This document shows, one piece after another, positions 9,780-17,545 of a stretch of 64,000 bases of DNA; positions within the stretch are counted from its first letter, which is position 1; each line of letters opens with the position of its first letter. A program made the translations under genes and the position numbers. This DNA is from Hahellaceae bacterium (lineage in GTDB: Bacteria > Pseudomonadota > Gammaproteobacteria > Pseudomonadales > Oleiphilaceae), in contig JACKOD010000005.1 of the NCBI GenBank assembly GCA_024234505.1, positions 186,001 to 250,000 of the forward strand. The letters run 5' to 3'. The notes beneath the pieces are model-generated. The model searched no databases. It had not been told where the DNA came from and was given only the letters and a program-made list of their open reading frames with translations.

Positions 9780-10670
9780 ATGTTGCGAGTGCGCCATGAA
9801 ACCCGATATGACTATCGGGGCACGGCTTCGCTTGCTTACGAATTGGCATGGCAAACACCGCTCAATGACCGTCAGCAAAATTGTTTGCAGCATAAAATAC
9901 GAATTGATCCAAAGCCAAAATACCAAACGACAAAAGTCGATTTTTTTGGAAACACAGTCACGTATTTCGAAGTACATAAGCCCCATCACCAGCTAACGGT
10001 CGTGAGTGATGCGATGGTTGAGCGCGTGTACCGATCTAGAGAGCCTTTGGTGGCGGTTTCCTGGGAAAGTTGTCGGTTTGAGGCGCTGACTGACGCGCGT
10101 TTGCGCGCCCAGTTTACGCAATTTGCCTATCCCAGCCAGCAAGCACCGGCGCATCCCGAAATCGCCGAGTATGTGGCGGCGCTGGCCGTGCCAGGAAAAA
10201 GCATATTGTTGTTGGTCTCAGAACTCACACAAGCCATCTACACCGATTTCAAGTATTGCACTGGTTCTACACATATAGATACCACGGTGAGTGAAGTGTG
10301 GGAAACGCGTGAAGGCGTCTGTCAGGACTTCGCTCATATTGCCGTGACGGCATTGCGTAGTCTGGGGATGATGACGGCCTACGTCAGCGGCTACCTGCTA
10401 ACGCACCCAGCAGAAGGAGAGACAAAGCGCGTTGGTGCGGATGCATCACATGCCTGGTACGCCGTTTTTGTACCGGGTTACGGTTGGCTGCACTCGGACC
10501 CTACCAATAATATCTGGGTTGAAGACGAACATATAACAGTGGCACTGGGGCGGGATTATGGAGATGTTCCTCCGCTGAAAGGATTGTGTTACGGCGGTGG
10601 AAAACGCCAGCCGGAAGTGATGGTAACGGTAGAACGGATATCCAAAGAGGAAGTCGGGTATGGGTATTAA
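9780..10670 (+). CDS. Transglutaminase-like protein (stand-alone)
   Basis: This 296-residue protein has the bacterial transglutaminase N-domain (LRVRHETRYDYRG) and a core with Cys181 (EGVCQDFAH), His224 (DASHAWYAV) and Asp240 (HSDPTNN). The frame is open from 9708, but the ATG at 9780 is chosen because AAGGGAAG stands just upstream and the family starts there. It begins 7 bases after the fusion gene and overlaps the next gene by 11 bases, so the genes are translationally coupled. It is predicted to be a cytosolic peptidase or amide-forming enzyme working with the ATP-grasp partner. Confidence 0.9.
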   Translation: MLRVRHETRYDYRGTASLAYELAWQTPLNDRQQNCLQHKIRIDPKPKYQTTKVDFFGNTVTYFEVHKPHHQLTVVSDAMVERVYRSREPLVAVSWESCRFEALTDARLRAQFTQFAYPSQQAPAHPEIAEYVAALAVPGKSILLLVSELTQAIYTDFKYCTGSTHIDTTVSEVWETREGVCQDFAHIAVTALRSLGMMTAYVSGYLLTHPAEGETKRVGADASHAWYAVFVPGYGWLHSDPTNNIWVEDEHITVALGRDYGDVPPLKGLCYGGGKRQPEVMVTVERISKEEVGYGY

Positions 10671-12111
10671 CTGGGGTAAATATAAATATCCTCATCTGTT
10701 TGATGAGATGGTTAATGAAGACGGTTCACCTAAACTGGTAGCACAAAAGCTGGCAGCACATCTGGCAACCATTGCAGACGACGAGCTTGGTTACCTTAAA
10801 TCCACGGCAGAGCTGGCCATTAAGGAAATGGGCATCAGCTTTACCGTTTACAACGAAGAAGGCGGGTCGATCGACCGTCAATGGCCCTTCGATATCATTC
10901 CGCGTATTGTGAGCAAAAAAGAATGGGACGTGGTTGAAGCTGGCTTGAAGCAGCGTGTCAAAGCCCTCAACATGTTTATTGATGATTTGTATCACGATCA
11001 GAAAATCATCAAGGATAAAGTCTTTCCCAAAGAGTTGCTGTCAAAGTCCAAAAATTTTCGTCCCCAGTGTATGGGAATGAGTCCGGCTCACGGTGTGTGG
11101 GCGCATATTTGCGGCTCTGATCTGGTTCGGCACTCGGATGGTAAAATCTACGTATTGGAAGATAATTTACGCGTACCGTCCGGTGTTTCCTACATGCTGG
11201 AAAACCGTCAGGTGATGAAGCGGGTTTTCGCCGATTTATTCAGTGATTACAGCATCATGCCGGTGGATGACTATCCGTCCCAGTTGTTTGATACGCTAGC
11301 CGCCCTGTCGCCACGACCGGCAGAGTATCCACAGGTGGTGGTATTGACTCCCGGTATCTATAACTCGGCCTACTTTGAGCATTCCTATCTGGCACAGCAG
11401 ATGGGATGTGAGCTGGTGGAGGGGAGTGATCTCGTTGTGAACTCCGATGACTGTGTTTATATGAAGACCATCTACGGGCTGGAGCGCGTCGATGTGATTT
11501 ATCGGCGGATTGATGACCTGTTCCTTGATCCGGAAGCGTTTGACCCTAACTCCATGCTGGGGGTTCCCGGTCTGATGCGTGCCTGGCTGAAAGGGAATGT
11601 TGCGCTGGCCAATGCGCCGGGAGCAGGGGTGGCGGATGACAAAGTGGTTTACGCCTTTGTACCGGACATGATTCGCTATTATTTATCCGAGGAGGCGCTG
11701 ATTCCAAACGTGCCAACCTACCTGTGTATGAAGGATGATGACCGGAAATACGTGCTGGAACATCTGGAAGAACTTGTCGTAAAACCGGCCAATGAGTCGG
11801 GCGGCTATGGCATGCTGATCGGCCCGGCTTCCACTAAAAAAGAGCGTGAGAAGTTTGCCGAACTGATCAAGGAGGACCCGCGTAATTATATTGCGCAGCC
11901 CACGCTTAATCTGAGTACGGTGCCAACTCTGGTTGATGGCCAGGCCGAGCCTCGCCATGTAGATATGCGACCCTTTATTCTTTCCAGTGATCAAACGCAT
12001 GTCACTATGGGCGGGCTGACTCGGGTGGCGCTACGCAAAGGTTCGCTTGTGGTGAATTCATCCCAGGGCGGTGGCAGCAAGGATACCTGGATTGTGGACG
12101 AGGAGGCTTAA
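10660..12111 (+). CDS. Circularly permuted ATP-grasp protein (stand-alone)
   Basis: This 483-residue circularly permuted type-2 ATP-grasp protein is the split-arm homologue of the N-terminal half of the protein at 7268. Conserved segments include YVLEDNLRVPSGVSYMLENR, VDVIYRRIDDLFLDP, VVKPANESGGYGM and EPRHVDMRPF. Near the C-terminus VNSSQGGGSKDTW matches the glycine/serine loop of the family. It overlaps the preceding transglutaminase gene by 11 bases and lies one base before the alpha-E gene. It is predicted to ligate an amino acid or peptide to a carboxylate. The product of this system is not known for any organism. Confidence 0.92.
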   Translation: MGINWGKYKYPHLFDEMVNEDGSPKLVAQKLAAHLATIADDELGYLKSTAELAIKEMGISFTVYNEEGGSIDRQWPFDIIPRIVSKKEWDVVEAGLKQRVKALNMFIDDLYHDQKIIKDKVFPKELLSKSKNFRPQCMGMSPAHGVWAHICGSDLVRHSDGKIYVLEDNLRVPSGVSYMLENRQVMKRVFADLFSDYSIMPVDDYPSQLFDTLAALSPRPAEYPQVVVLTPGIYNSAYFEHSYLAQQMGCELVEGSDLVVNSDDCVYMKTIYGLERVDVIYRRIDDLFLDPEAFDPNSMLGVPGLMRAWLKGNVALANAPGAGVADDKVVYAFVPDMIRYYLSEEALIPNVPTYLCMKDDDRKYVLEHLEELVVKPANESGGYGMLIGPASTKKEREKFAELIKEDPRNYIAQPTLNLSTVPTLVDGQAEPRHVDMRPFILSSDQTHVTMGGLTRVALRKGSLVVNSSQGGGSKDTWIVDEEA

Positions 12112-12112
12112 C

Positions 12113-13075
12113 ATGCTTTCGAGAGTAGCTGGCAATATTTATTGGATGGCACGTTACCTTGAGCGGGCCGAAGATATGGCACGTTTGATTAACGTTAATG
12201 CCAATCTCACGCTGGATCTGCCCAAGGGGCTGTCTCCTATCTGGGGGCAGTTGGTGGCGATCACCGGGGCGGGTGATGTATACAAAGGCGATTATGAGGA
12301 ACGCTCGGTACTGAAATTTCTGATTAGTGACACCAGCAATTGGTGTTCGATTGTCGCGTGCCTTTCCTATGCAAGGGAAAATGCACGTACGATTCGTGAC
12401 GTCATTCCTCGGGAGGTGTGGGAATGTATTAATACGACGTATCTCAATGCCAAAGACAATGCTCCGCAAGCGTTGACGAAGCGTGGGCGCTACCCGTTCC
12501 TTCAGGACATTATAACCAGTACCCAAATGCTTACCGGGATTCTGGCCGGTACCATGAATCATGATGCGGGTTATACCTTTTTGAAAATTGGGCGAAATCT
12601 GGAACGCGCAGATATGACCAGCCGGATTATTGATACACGATCCGCTAATCTGGTTCCTGACGCGACTACCACGAAAGCCACTTACGATAATCTGCAGTGG
12701 ATGAGTGTGCTGAAATCCCTGACCGGATATCAGATGTACCGTCGCGAAATGCAGGTTCGTATCCAGCGTCAGGAAGTCCTTAAGTTTTTGATTCGTTCGA
12801 CGGCGTTCCCTCGGGCCATTGCGCATTGTATGAATGAGGTCGAAGCCTCTCTGAAAGGTTTGCCGGGTCATGAAAAGCCATTGTTGGCGATTCACCGGAT
12901 CAAGCGTCAGTTAGATGCGGTGGAAATAGAGAAGCTTAAGCAGGCAGAACTTCAGCATTTTATGGATCAGTTGCAGGTCGGATTTGCGTGTTTGCATCAG
13001 GAGCTTCAGTTGTGCTTTTTTGGCGGGGCATACGAAACGGCAGATGTGTCCGCGTCGATGACGCAGTCCGCGTAG
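12113..13075 (+). CDS. Alpha-E domain protein (DUF403)
   Basis: This 320-residue, all-helical alpha-E protein starts MLSRVAGNIYWMARYLERAEDMARL, the signature shared with the C-terminal part of the fusion protein at 7268. The open frame extends upstream into the ATP-grasp gene, but the ATG at 12113 has AGGAGG just upstream and matches the family start. The conserved repeat NLERADMTSRIID lies near the middle, as in relatives. It is the last gene of the Anbu-ligase operon, and the spacing of one base implies coupling. The biochemical role is unknown; genomic association with ATP-grasp ligases is the only clue. Confidence 0.9.
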   Translation: MLSRVAGNIYWMARYLERAEDMARLINVNANLTLDLPKGLSPIWGQLVAITGAGDVYKGDYEERSVLKFLISDTSNWCSIVACLSYARENARTIRDVIPREVWECINTTYLNAKDNAPQALTKRGRYPFLQDIITSTQMLTGILAGTMNHDAGYTFLKIGRNLERADMTSRIIDTRSANLVPDATTTKATYDNLQWMSVLKSLTGYQMYRREMQVRIQRQEVLKFLIRSTAFPRAIAHCMNEVEASLKGLPGHEKPLLAIHRIKRQLDAVEIEKLKQAELQHFMDQLQVGFACLHQELQLCFFGGAYETADVSASMTQSA

Positions 13076-13156
13076 CGTACATAGGGCTTGCCGGGGAAAT
13101 GCAGGGACGAGTGTGTTACTCTGATTGGAAAACAAAGAGCTTCAGGCGCTAAAGCG

Positions 13157-13741
13157 ATGATTTCATTAGAGCAAATACAGCATAAACTGCATTACCGGCG
13201 AGCTAAAACACAACTGTTACGACGGTTTATGATTCGTTCGTCGGTGGCGGCCATGATCAGGGAAAATCATGGCCAGCTTGAGGTGCTTCTGATCAAGCGT
13301 GCGGAAAGAAAAGGCGACCGCTGGTCGGGACATATGGCCTTTCCTGGCGGACGCGTGCAAGTTGAAGACATGAACACCCGGGCAACTGCCATTCGCGAAA
13401 CGGAAGAAGAGATTGGTTATACCTTGCCACTGGAAAATTATCTGGGCCGTTTATCCGACGTTATGACGTTGGCGCATGGCACAAAAAAGCCGATGGTTGT
13501 TTCGCCTTATATTTTTAGTGTTGAAGGGGAGCCTGAATTTTCATTGAATCATGAGGTCGACCGCGTGGTCTGGCTGCCGTTGTCGTTTCTTGCGAACAGG
13601 GATAATCGCGAGAGCATGCGATGGGAGCGTAAAGGAGTTGGTATGACCCTGCCTTGCTATTTTTATGAGGGGCATCGTATCTGGGGATTAACCTTGAAAA
13701 TGCTGGACGAACTGGTGTTCGATATTATTCGGGAGTCTTGA
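13157..13741 (+). CDS. NUDIX hydrolase, CoA-pyrophosphatase-like
   Basis: This 194-residue NUDIX protein carries a box of the CoA-diphosphatase subgroup: FPGGRVQVED, then TAIRETEEEIGY, with two extra residues in the spacer as in E. coli NudL. Family members cleave CoA or its derivatives to phosphopantetheine compounds. The start at ATG 13157 fits the family; an open frame reaches back to 13088 with no support. Its TGA stop (13739-13741) lies at the exact left edge of the 149-bp direct repeat, so the island beyond has joined at or very near its last codon. The final residues may therefore not be ancestral. Confidence 0.85.
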   Translation: MISLEQIQHKLHYRRAKTQLLRRFMIRSSVAAMIRENHGQLEVLLIKRAERKGDRWSGHMAFPGGRVQVEDMNTRATAIRETEEEIGYTLPLENYLGRLSDVMTLAHGTKKPMVVSPYIFSVEGEPEFSLNHEVDRVVWLPLSFLANRDNRESMRWERKGVGMTLPCYFYEGHRIWGLTLKMLDELVFDIIRES

Positions 13742-13887
13742 ATTGGTATGGCGGCCAGATATCCCAGCCAGCTGTCAGGGGTTTTGGACACGAAGGATTG
13801 GCGGTCGCTATCTGAAATAACAGACAGAGTAATGTGCTTGAGAAGATTCTACAGCGCCAAGGGGTGATCTCATGCTACCTGTCGAGC
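13739..13887. repeat. Left copy of island-flanking direct repeat (149 bp)
   Basis: This segment is nearly identical to 21826-21976. I see two substitutions (near 13788 and 13823) and a short divergent patch with a 2-base indel after GGGGTGATC. In the right copy the sequence is the 5' portion of the solute-binding protein gene (codons 5 to about 54, minus strand). Here it is an orphan fragment of that gene between the NUDIX stop and truncated Rhs sequence. Confidence 0.9.
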
Positions 13888-15318
13888 AGCAACCACATTG
13901 CTACACCCGGCCCCCATGCCGTTCGCGAGGCCAACGGACAAGCGTTCTGTTACGACAAATTCGGTAACCAGGTCAATGCCGGAGATCGTCAGGTGGTCTA
14001 TAACGCCGACAATCTGCCGACCCAGGTTACCAAAGGCGCCGTGAGCTATCAGTACCTCTACGACCCGAATGGCGACCGCTTCTATCAGCGTAAGCAGTCG
14101 GGCACCGACGTTACCGAAACCTTCTATCTGGCTGGCGGTCTGTACGAGGAAGACATTGAGGGCGGGGTGACTACCCTGAAGTCATATGTGGGTGACTTCC
14201 TGATCGATAAACGCGTCGGCGAGCAGGTTACTCAGGTTTACACACTGCGGGATCATTTAGGCTCCGTGGATACCATAGTCGATGCCGATGTCTCCGACGA
14301 CCTGCAGGCGTCCGTTCTAGAGCGCATGTCTTACGAAGCCTTTGGTGAGCGCGCCGAGGACACGCGCCCGGCGGGTACTACCGCGCCGACCATCGATGAC
14401 CGGGGCTTTACCGATCACGAACATATGGACGATGTCGGCCTGATTCATATGAACGGGCGGGTTTATGATCCGGTAGTTGGGCGGTTTTTGAGTCCCGATC
14501 CTTATGTGCAGGCGCCTTATAGTTCGCAGTCGTATAACCGGTATTCGTATGTTTGGAATAATCCGCTGAGTGCGACGGATCCTAGTGGGTATGAAATGGA
14601 TGCCAACTTCTCTCTGGGTGATATTTATATTCCAAATACAATTGACAGCGGCTGGCTCTACCAGACGATAGCCAATGCTATTCAGAATCCTTCAAACTAT
14701 ATCAACAACATTGTCGGAACATTTCAGCCGGTTGCAAGCTATTCAGAAGTGGCGAGCGTTTCTGGACAAGTTGGAACGTTTACCGACTACAAGACTCAGT
14801 CAGATTTTGTGAAATTTGGCGAATTCATGGCTGCAAATGGTGATGATCCCGAGTTTATCGAGTCGGTGATGGGGCGCGACTATTTTAAAGAGAGGCTTGT
14901 AAATACTGCGCAGGGCATGAATTCTGCGATATCGGGCACCGGTAATTTTATTGATGAACAGGCTACTGATTGGACGAATTATATTCCGGCGGGGATGCTA
15001 AAATATGCATCCGTGTTTGGAATTAAGTTGCTGCCAAAGGTTACAAAGAAGGTACATCCTAACGACTTAATTCCAACCCAGCCACTTACTAAGTCAAGAA
15101 AGCAAATGAAACGACTTAGCAATGAGATTGATGAAGCGGGAGAAATCACTGAATCTCTAAAATATGTAGAACGAGATGGAAAGAAGTATTTAGTTGACGG
15201 TCATCACAGACAAGCATTGGCTCGGCAGAAAGGTATTAATGAAGTTCCCGCTGAAAAAGTTGAATTGCCATATAAAGGCTACAAAACGGAGGCAGACCTT
15301 GAATACTCACAATATTGA
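13834..15318 (+). CDS. 5'-truncated Rhs protein with ParB-like nuclease C-terminus
   Basis: Rhs homology starts only at about 13888 (SSNHIATPGPHAV), where the direct repeat ends. The first 18 codons of the open frame are antisense repeat sequence, so the ATG at 13834 is probably not a natural start. One YD-repeat region and the Rhs core follow (NGRVYDP, GRFLSPDP, NPLSATDPSGY, residues about 207-253). A variable linker leads to the VTK hinge (residue 403). The last 92 residues contain EITESLKYVERDGKKYLVDGHHRQA, spread over the ParB/Srx-like fold, whose VDGHHR motif suggests a DNase-type polymorphic toxin. Normal Rhs proteins exceed 1000 residues, so this is an orphan C-terminal piece. The immunity gene follows with overlap. 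Confidence 0.8.
   Translation: MLEKILQRQGVISCYLSSSNHIATPGPHAVREANGQAFCYDKFGNQVNAGDRQVVYNADNLPTQVTKGAVSYQYLYDPNGDRFYQRKQSGTDVTETFYLAGGLYEEDIEGGVTTLKSYVGDFLIDKRVGEQVTQVYTLRDHLGSVDTIVDADVSDDLQASVLERMSYEAFGERAEDTRPAGTTAPTIDDRGFTDHEHMDDVGLIHMNGRVYDPVVGRFLSPDPYVQAPYSSQSYNRYSYVWNNPLSATDPSGYEMDANFSLGDIYIPNTIDSGWLYQTIANAIQNPSNYINNIVGTFQPVASYSEVASVSGQVGTFTDYKTQSDFVKFGEFMAANGDDPEFIESVMGRDYFKERLVNTAQGMNSAISGTGNFIDEQATDWTNYIPAGMLKYASVFGIKLLPKVTKKVHPNDLIPTQPLTKSRKQMKRLSNEIDEAGEITESLKYVERDGKKYLVDGHHRQALARQKGINEVPAEKVELPYKGYKTEADLEYSQY
14446..14592. repeat. Rhs core repeat, copy 1
   Basis: This 147-bp stretch encoding HMNGRVYDP to DPSGY is highly similar to 18776-18922. Beyond its right edge the two Rhs sequences are unrelated. 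It gives a homology tract through which toxin tails could be exchanged. Confidence 0.9.
15040..15048 (+). repeat. Toxin hinge site 1 (GTTACAAAG)
   Basis: GTTACAAAG encodes V-T-K directly before the ParB-like toxin domain. The same nonamer or its first eight bases precede each of the five toxin tails in this island. Confidence 0.7.
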
Positions 15319-15727
15319 TTCCAAAAATGTTGAGTCGTTAATTCGACTCATCAAACTATATGTGAGCACTGTGTTTTTGTTTTCTAGCAAGCTCTCTCAT
15401 TTTTTCAAGCTAGATAAATTGACTGACTGGCGATCAAAAGGTATTCCGGTTCAGGGTAATTTTGATGATGGTTGCTCTTACGCTTTTCATGGCACAGGTT
15501 GCAATATTATTTCTCCTGAAGCGGAAGTGGATTTTGAGTTTGATGTGGATGGTGAAGTTGGTGGGTTCGACGTTTGGCGGTTGTGGTCTTTCGTCTGTGA
15601 CAATGAAAAAATATGTGCCGAGTTCGTAAGTTTTTCAGATAAAAATTACCTTCAAGTGGTTTTTGATATGGCATTAGATGGTCAGCTATTGAAAAAAAGT
15701 GGAGACTTATATCGTTTAGTGGACTAA
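15299..15727 (+). CDS. Putative immunity protein to ParB-like Rhs toxin
   Basis: This acidic 142-residue protein has no recognised domain. I choose the TTG at 15299 because CGGAGG (15287-15292) lies six bases upstream and the start overlaps the toxin stop by 20 bases, a typical toxin-immunity coupling. The frame is open further upstream but antagonised by the toxin frame. The sequence is rich in Asp, Glu and aromatic residues (FDFEFDVDGE-like stretch), as expected for a protein that covers a basic nuclease surface. Function is inferred from position only. Confidence 0.65.
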   Translation: MNTHNIDSKNVESLIRLIKLYVSTVFLFSSKLSHFFKLDKLTDWRSKGIPVQGNFDDGCSYAFHGTGCNIISPEAEVDFEFDVDGEVGGFDVWRLWSFVCDNEKICAEFVSFSDKNYLQVVFDMALDGQLLKKSGDLYRLVD

Positions 15728-15733
15728 TTTGTT

Positions 15734-15742
15734 GTTACAAAG
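15734..15742 (+). repeat. Toxin hinge site 2 (GTTACAAAG)
   Basis: The hinge nonamer lies six bases after the stop of the preceding immunity gene and in the same frame as it, opening the orphan toxin fragment that follows. Confidence 0.65.
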
Positions 15743-16000
15743 GGAAGACTCCGCATAGACAGCGGAGACTTCTCTCAGAGTGAAATTGATGCCGCTTGGC
15801 ATATGGCTAGCCAAGGGAAGAAAGTTCACCTACGACAGCCAGTGGGAACAAGAGCTGGAGGTGGTACTTCAGACATGTTGGTTGATGGAGTTAGGTACGA
15901 TGTCTATACGCCAACGTCTGGTAATCCTAGCCGAATTATTTCTGCGATGGCGAAGAAAAACTCTCAAACCGAAGGAGCGAATATTAAGGACAGTCACTGA
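15734..16000 (+). pseudogene. Orphan CdiA_C-type tRNase/nuclease tail, truncated
   Basis: From the hinge VVTKG the frame reads 88 residues with SEIDAAWHMASQGKKV, GTSDMLVDGVRYDVYTP and MAKKNSQTEGA. This resembles the restriction-endonuclease-like CdiA C-terminal toxins (DxxVDG...YDVYTP...KxxQ). There is no start codon at the hinge; the first ATG is at 15803. After SQTEGA the frame enters the 27-bp repeat at 15980 and stops, so the last strand of the usual fold is missing. No immunity gene follows. It is read as a displaced, decaying cassette. Confidence 0.6.
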
Positions 16001-16006
16001 TAAGGA
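15980..16006. repeat. 27-bp direct repeat, copy A
   Basis: This 27-bp sequence beginning AATATTAAGGACAGTCACTG recurs exactly at 16026-16052. It truncates the preceding toxin frame. The GGGACAG/CAGTCACT words are typical of extragenic repeats that travel with Y1 transposases, and a remnant of such a transposase lies just downstream. Confidence 0.75.
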
Positions 16007-16025
16007 AAGATAAGGGACAGGCGCC

Positions 16026-16052
16026 AATATTAAGGACAGTCACTGATAAGGA
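16026..16052. repeat. 27-bp direct repeat, copy B
   Basis: This is an exact second copy of 15980-16006, with a 46-base period. Between the copies lies GATAAGGGACAGGCGCC. The complementary word GCCTGTCCC occurs at 21142-21150, where the fifth toxin tail is cut short. Confidence 0.75.
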
Positions 16053-16254
16053 GAAAGTGTCAAAGCATCAGATTAGCGCCGGCCAAATCAAGCTATTGAA
16101 TCTGAATGGCGGTGAAAGTCGGGAGCAAAGGGGTATTTTTCGTTAAAAGTAACTCAACTTCACGTCTCAGGTGGATGCAGAACGAGCGATGCCTGGCAAT
16201 GGCGCTGATTGCTGACAAAGGGTTGTAGCGCTGGGCTGGCTTGGCTTGGCTTGA

Positions 16255-16575
16255 CTAAGCACTATTGCGTAGTTTTGCCCGACATCGTCGCGAATGGTGC
16301 TTTTCGTAGAGTTTTTCAAAACTCGTCGCGTGCTCTAACCCGTCTCCAGCGTTGATTTCCAGTCGCTGCAGAATGGGCGGTAAATGCTCCGGAATTGAGC
16401 CACGCTTGTTGGGGTGAATGGCCCTGCCGGTGTAGTCCGCCCGATCAAAGGGGCTCAGAGTCGTTGATTTTATGACCCCGTTAATTGATGACCAACCTTG
16501 TAATCCCCTCCCAGATCGTTTTGCAGGTAGAAAATGATCAAAGGGGGGCACCTTTTCCAGCAACCCTTGCAACAC
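16255..16575 (-). pseudogene. Remnant of Y1 (REP-associated type) transposase C-terminus
   Basis: A 106-codon minus-strand frame contains LSPFDRADYTGRAIHPNKRGSIP-like sequence (split here as FDRADYTGRA, HPNKRGSIPEHLPPILQRL), which matches the C-terminal region of long IS200-like REP-associated transposases. The N-terminal catalytic HUH and Tyr part is absent, and the C-terminus drifts into unrelated residues. It is best read as transposase debris associated with the 27-bp repeats next to it. Family assignment is from memory of the motif and is moderate. Confidence 0.5.
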
Positions 16576-16921
16576 TTTCCGGTTTGACCTGTCATTCCTT
16601 TACAGCATGAGTTGCACGGCGAGCCAGTCCCTACAGGTGTAGGGGCCGGTTAAAATGAATGCTTATTCTATTTTTGTTTGAAGGTCTATACCGTTCAAGT
16701 TTGCAAATTGTGCTGTCTTTTAATCAAGAAAGCGGCCCCTTCGACGTTTACTGCTCTGATCCATATTATTTGAGTTGCTATTCTTAGTTCGTCCATAAAA
16801 ATGAATGGTAGTTCATAAAACAACTGCTAGACGTTACAAATATCCTGACATAAAATCTCTATATCCCCTGTGAAATAGGGGCTTGTGTAAGTTCTACATT
16901 AAATAATTTTGTCAGAAAAAT
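16576..16921. other. AT-rich gap upstream of AbiE-type operon
   Basis: This 346-base stretch has no gene. It contains a short CCCCT/AGGGG inverted repeat (about 16865-16881) close to the start of the toxin-antitoxin operon, where an AbiEi-type antitoxin might bind for autoregulation. Otherwise nothing is recognised. Confidence 0.35.
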
Positions 16922-17545
16922 ATGTCTGTTTCAGAGCAAGTTCATACTCGTGTTCTTAGAATGAAGCGCGGTACTCCATTCAGTATTCACAGCTTTTATA
17001 AGCTGGGCGCTCAGACGGCTGTACAAAAGGCTATGAGCCGCCTTACCCAAGAGGGCGTCGTAGCAAGGGTGTCTAAAGGGTACTATGTGCGCCCGAAACC
17101 CTTCGCGCATATTCCGTCGATTAAAATAACCACCAGCGCTGAAAAAGTAGCTGAAGCTTGGGCCAAAGAGAATAATTATAAGTTGGTGAGCCAAGGCATA
17201 GAGGAAGCATACCGACTAGGGCTGCAAACTCAGGCACCGGTTAAAACAATCCTATGGACCAACGGGCCATCACGAGAATTTCGTATTGGTAATGAAGTTG
17301 TTCAGGTAAAACATGTCATCGAGAAAAAACTGAAGTGGATTGGAAAACCTGAAGGCACTCTTCTGAGAGGCCTGCTTGTAATGTCGCCGGAATCTGTTGA
17401 ACTCACTAGCATTAAACTCGCAATCAAGCGTTTGTCGCTAAGCGGGCAAGATGCTGTAGAGATGCTGCACAAGCTGAGTGGGTTAGCTGTGCTTCAAAAT
17501 TGGCGTGATAAATTGCAAGAATTTGAAAGGCAGCTCGTGCAATGA
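16922..17545 (+). CDS. AbiEi-like antitoxin (DUF6088 family)
   Basis: This 207-residue protein has an N-terminal winged-helix region (VQKAMSRLTQEGVVARVSKGYYVRP), the signature of DUF6088/AbiEi type IV antitoxins. A C-terminal domain with ESVELTSIKLAIKRLS follows. The ATG of the next gene overlaps its stop by four bases (ATGA). In the family the antitoxin represses the operon and counters a nucleotidyltransferase toxin without binding it. The AT-rich upstream gap probably carries the autoregulated promoter. The pair interrupts the Rhs cassette array and was probably acquired separately. Confidence 0.85.
   Translation: MSVSEQVHTRVLRMKRGTPFSIHSFYKLGAQTAVQKAMSRLTQEGVVARVSKGYYVRPKPFAHIPSIKITTSAEKVAEAWAKENNYKLVSQGIEEAYRLGLQTQAPVKTILWTNGPSREFRIGNEVVQVKHVIEKKLKWIGKPEGTLLRGLLVMSPESVELTSIKLAIKRLSLSGQDAVEMLHKLSGLAVLQNWRDKLQEFERQLVQ

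Noticed and set aside
13834..13887. ATG at 13834 as the genuine Rhs start
   Set aside because: The first 18 codons are antisense sequence of the duplicated binding-protein gene. Rhs homology begins only at the repeat edge.
16833..16840. Further GTTACAAA octamer upstream of the AbiE pair
   Set aside because: The frame after it stops within a few codons and no immunity gene precedes it. The octamer also occurs inside algD (41559) and algL (53063), so single hits can be chance.
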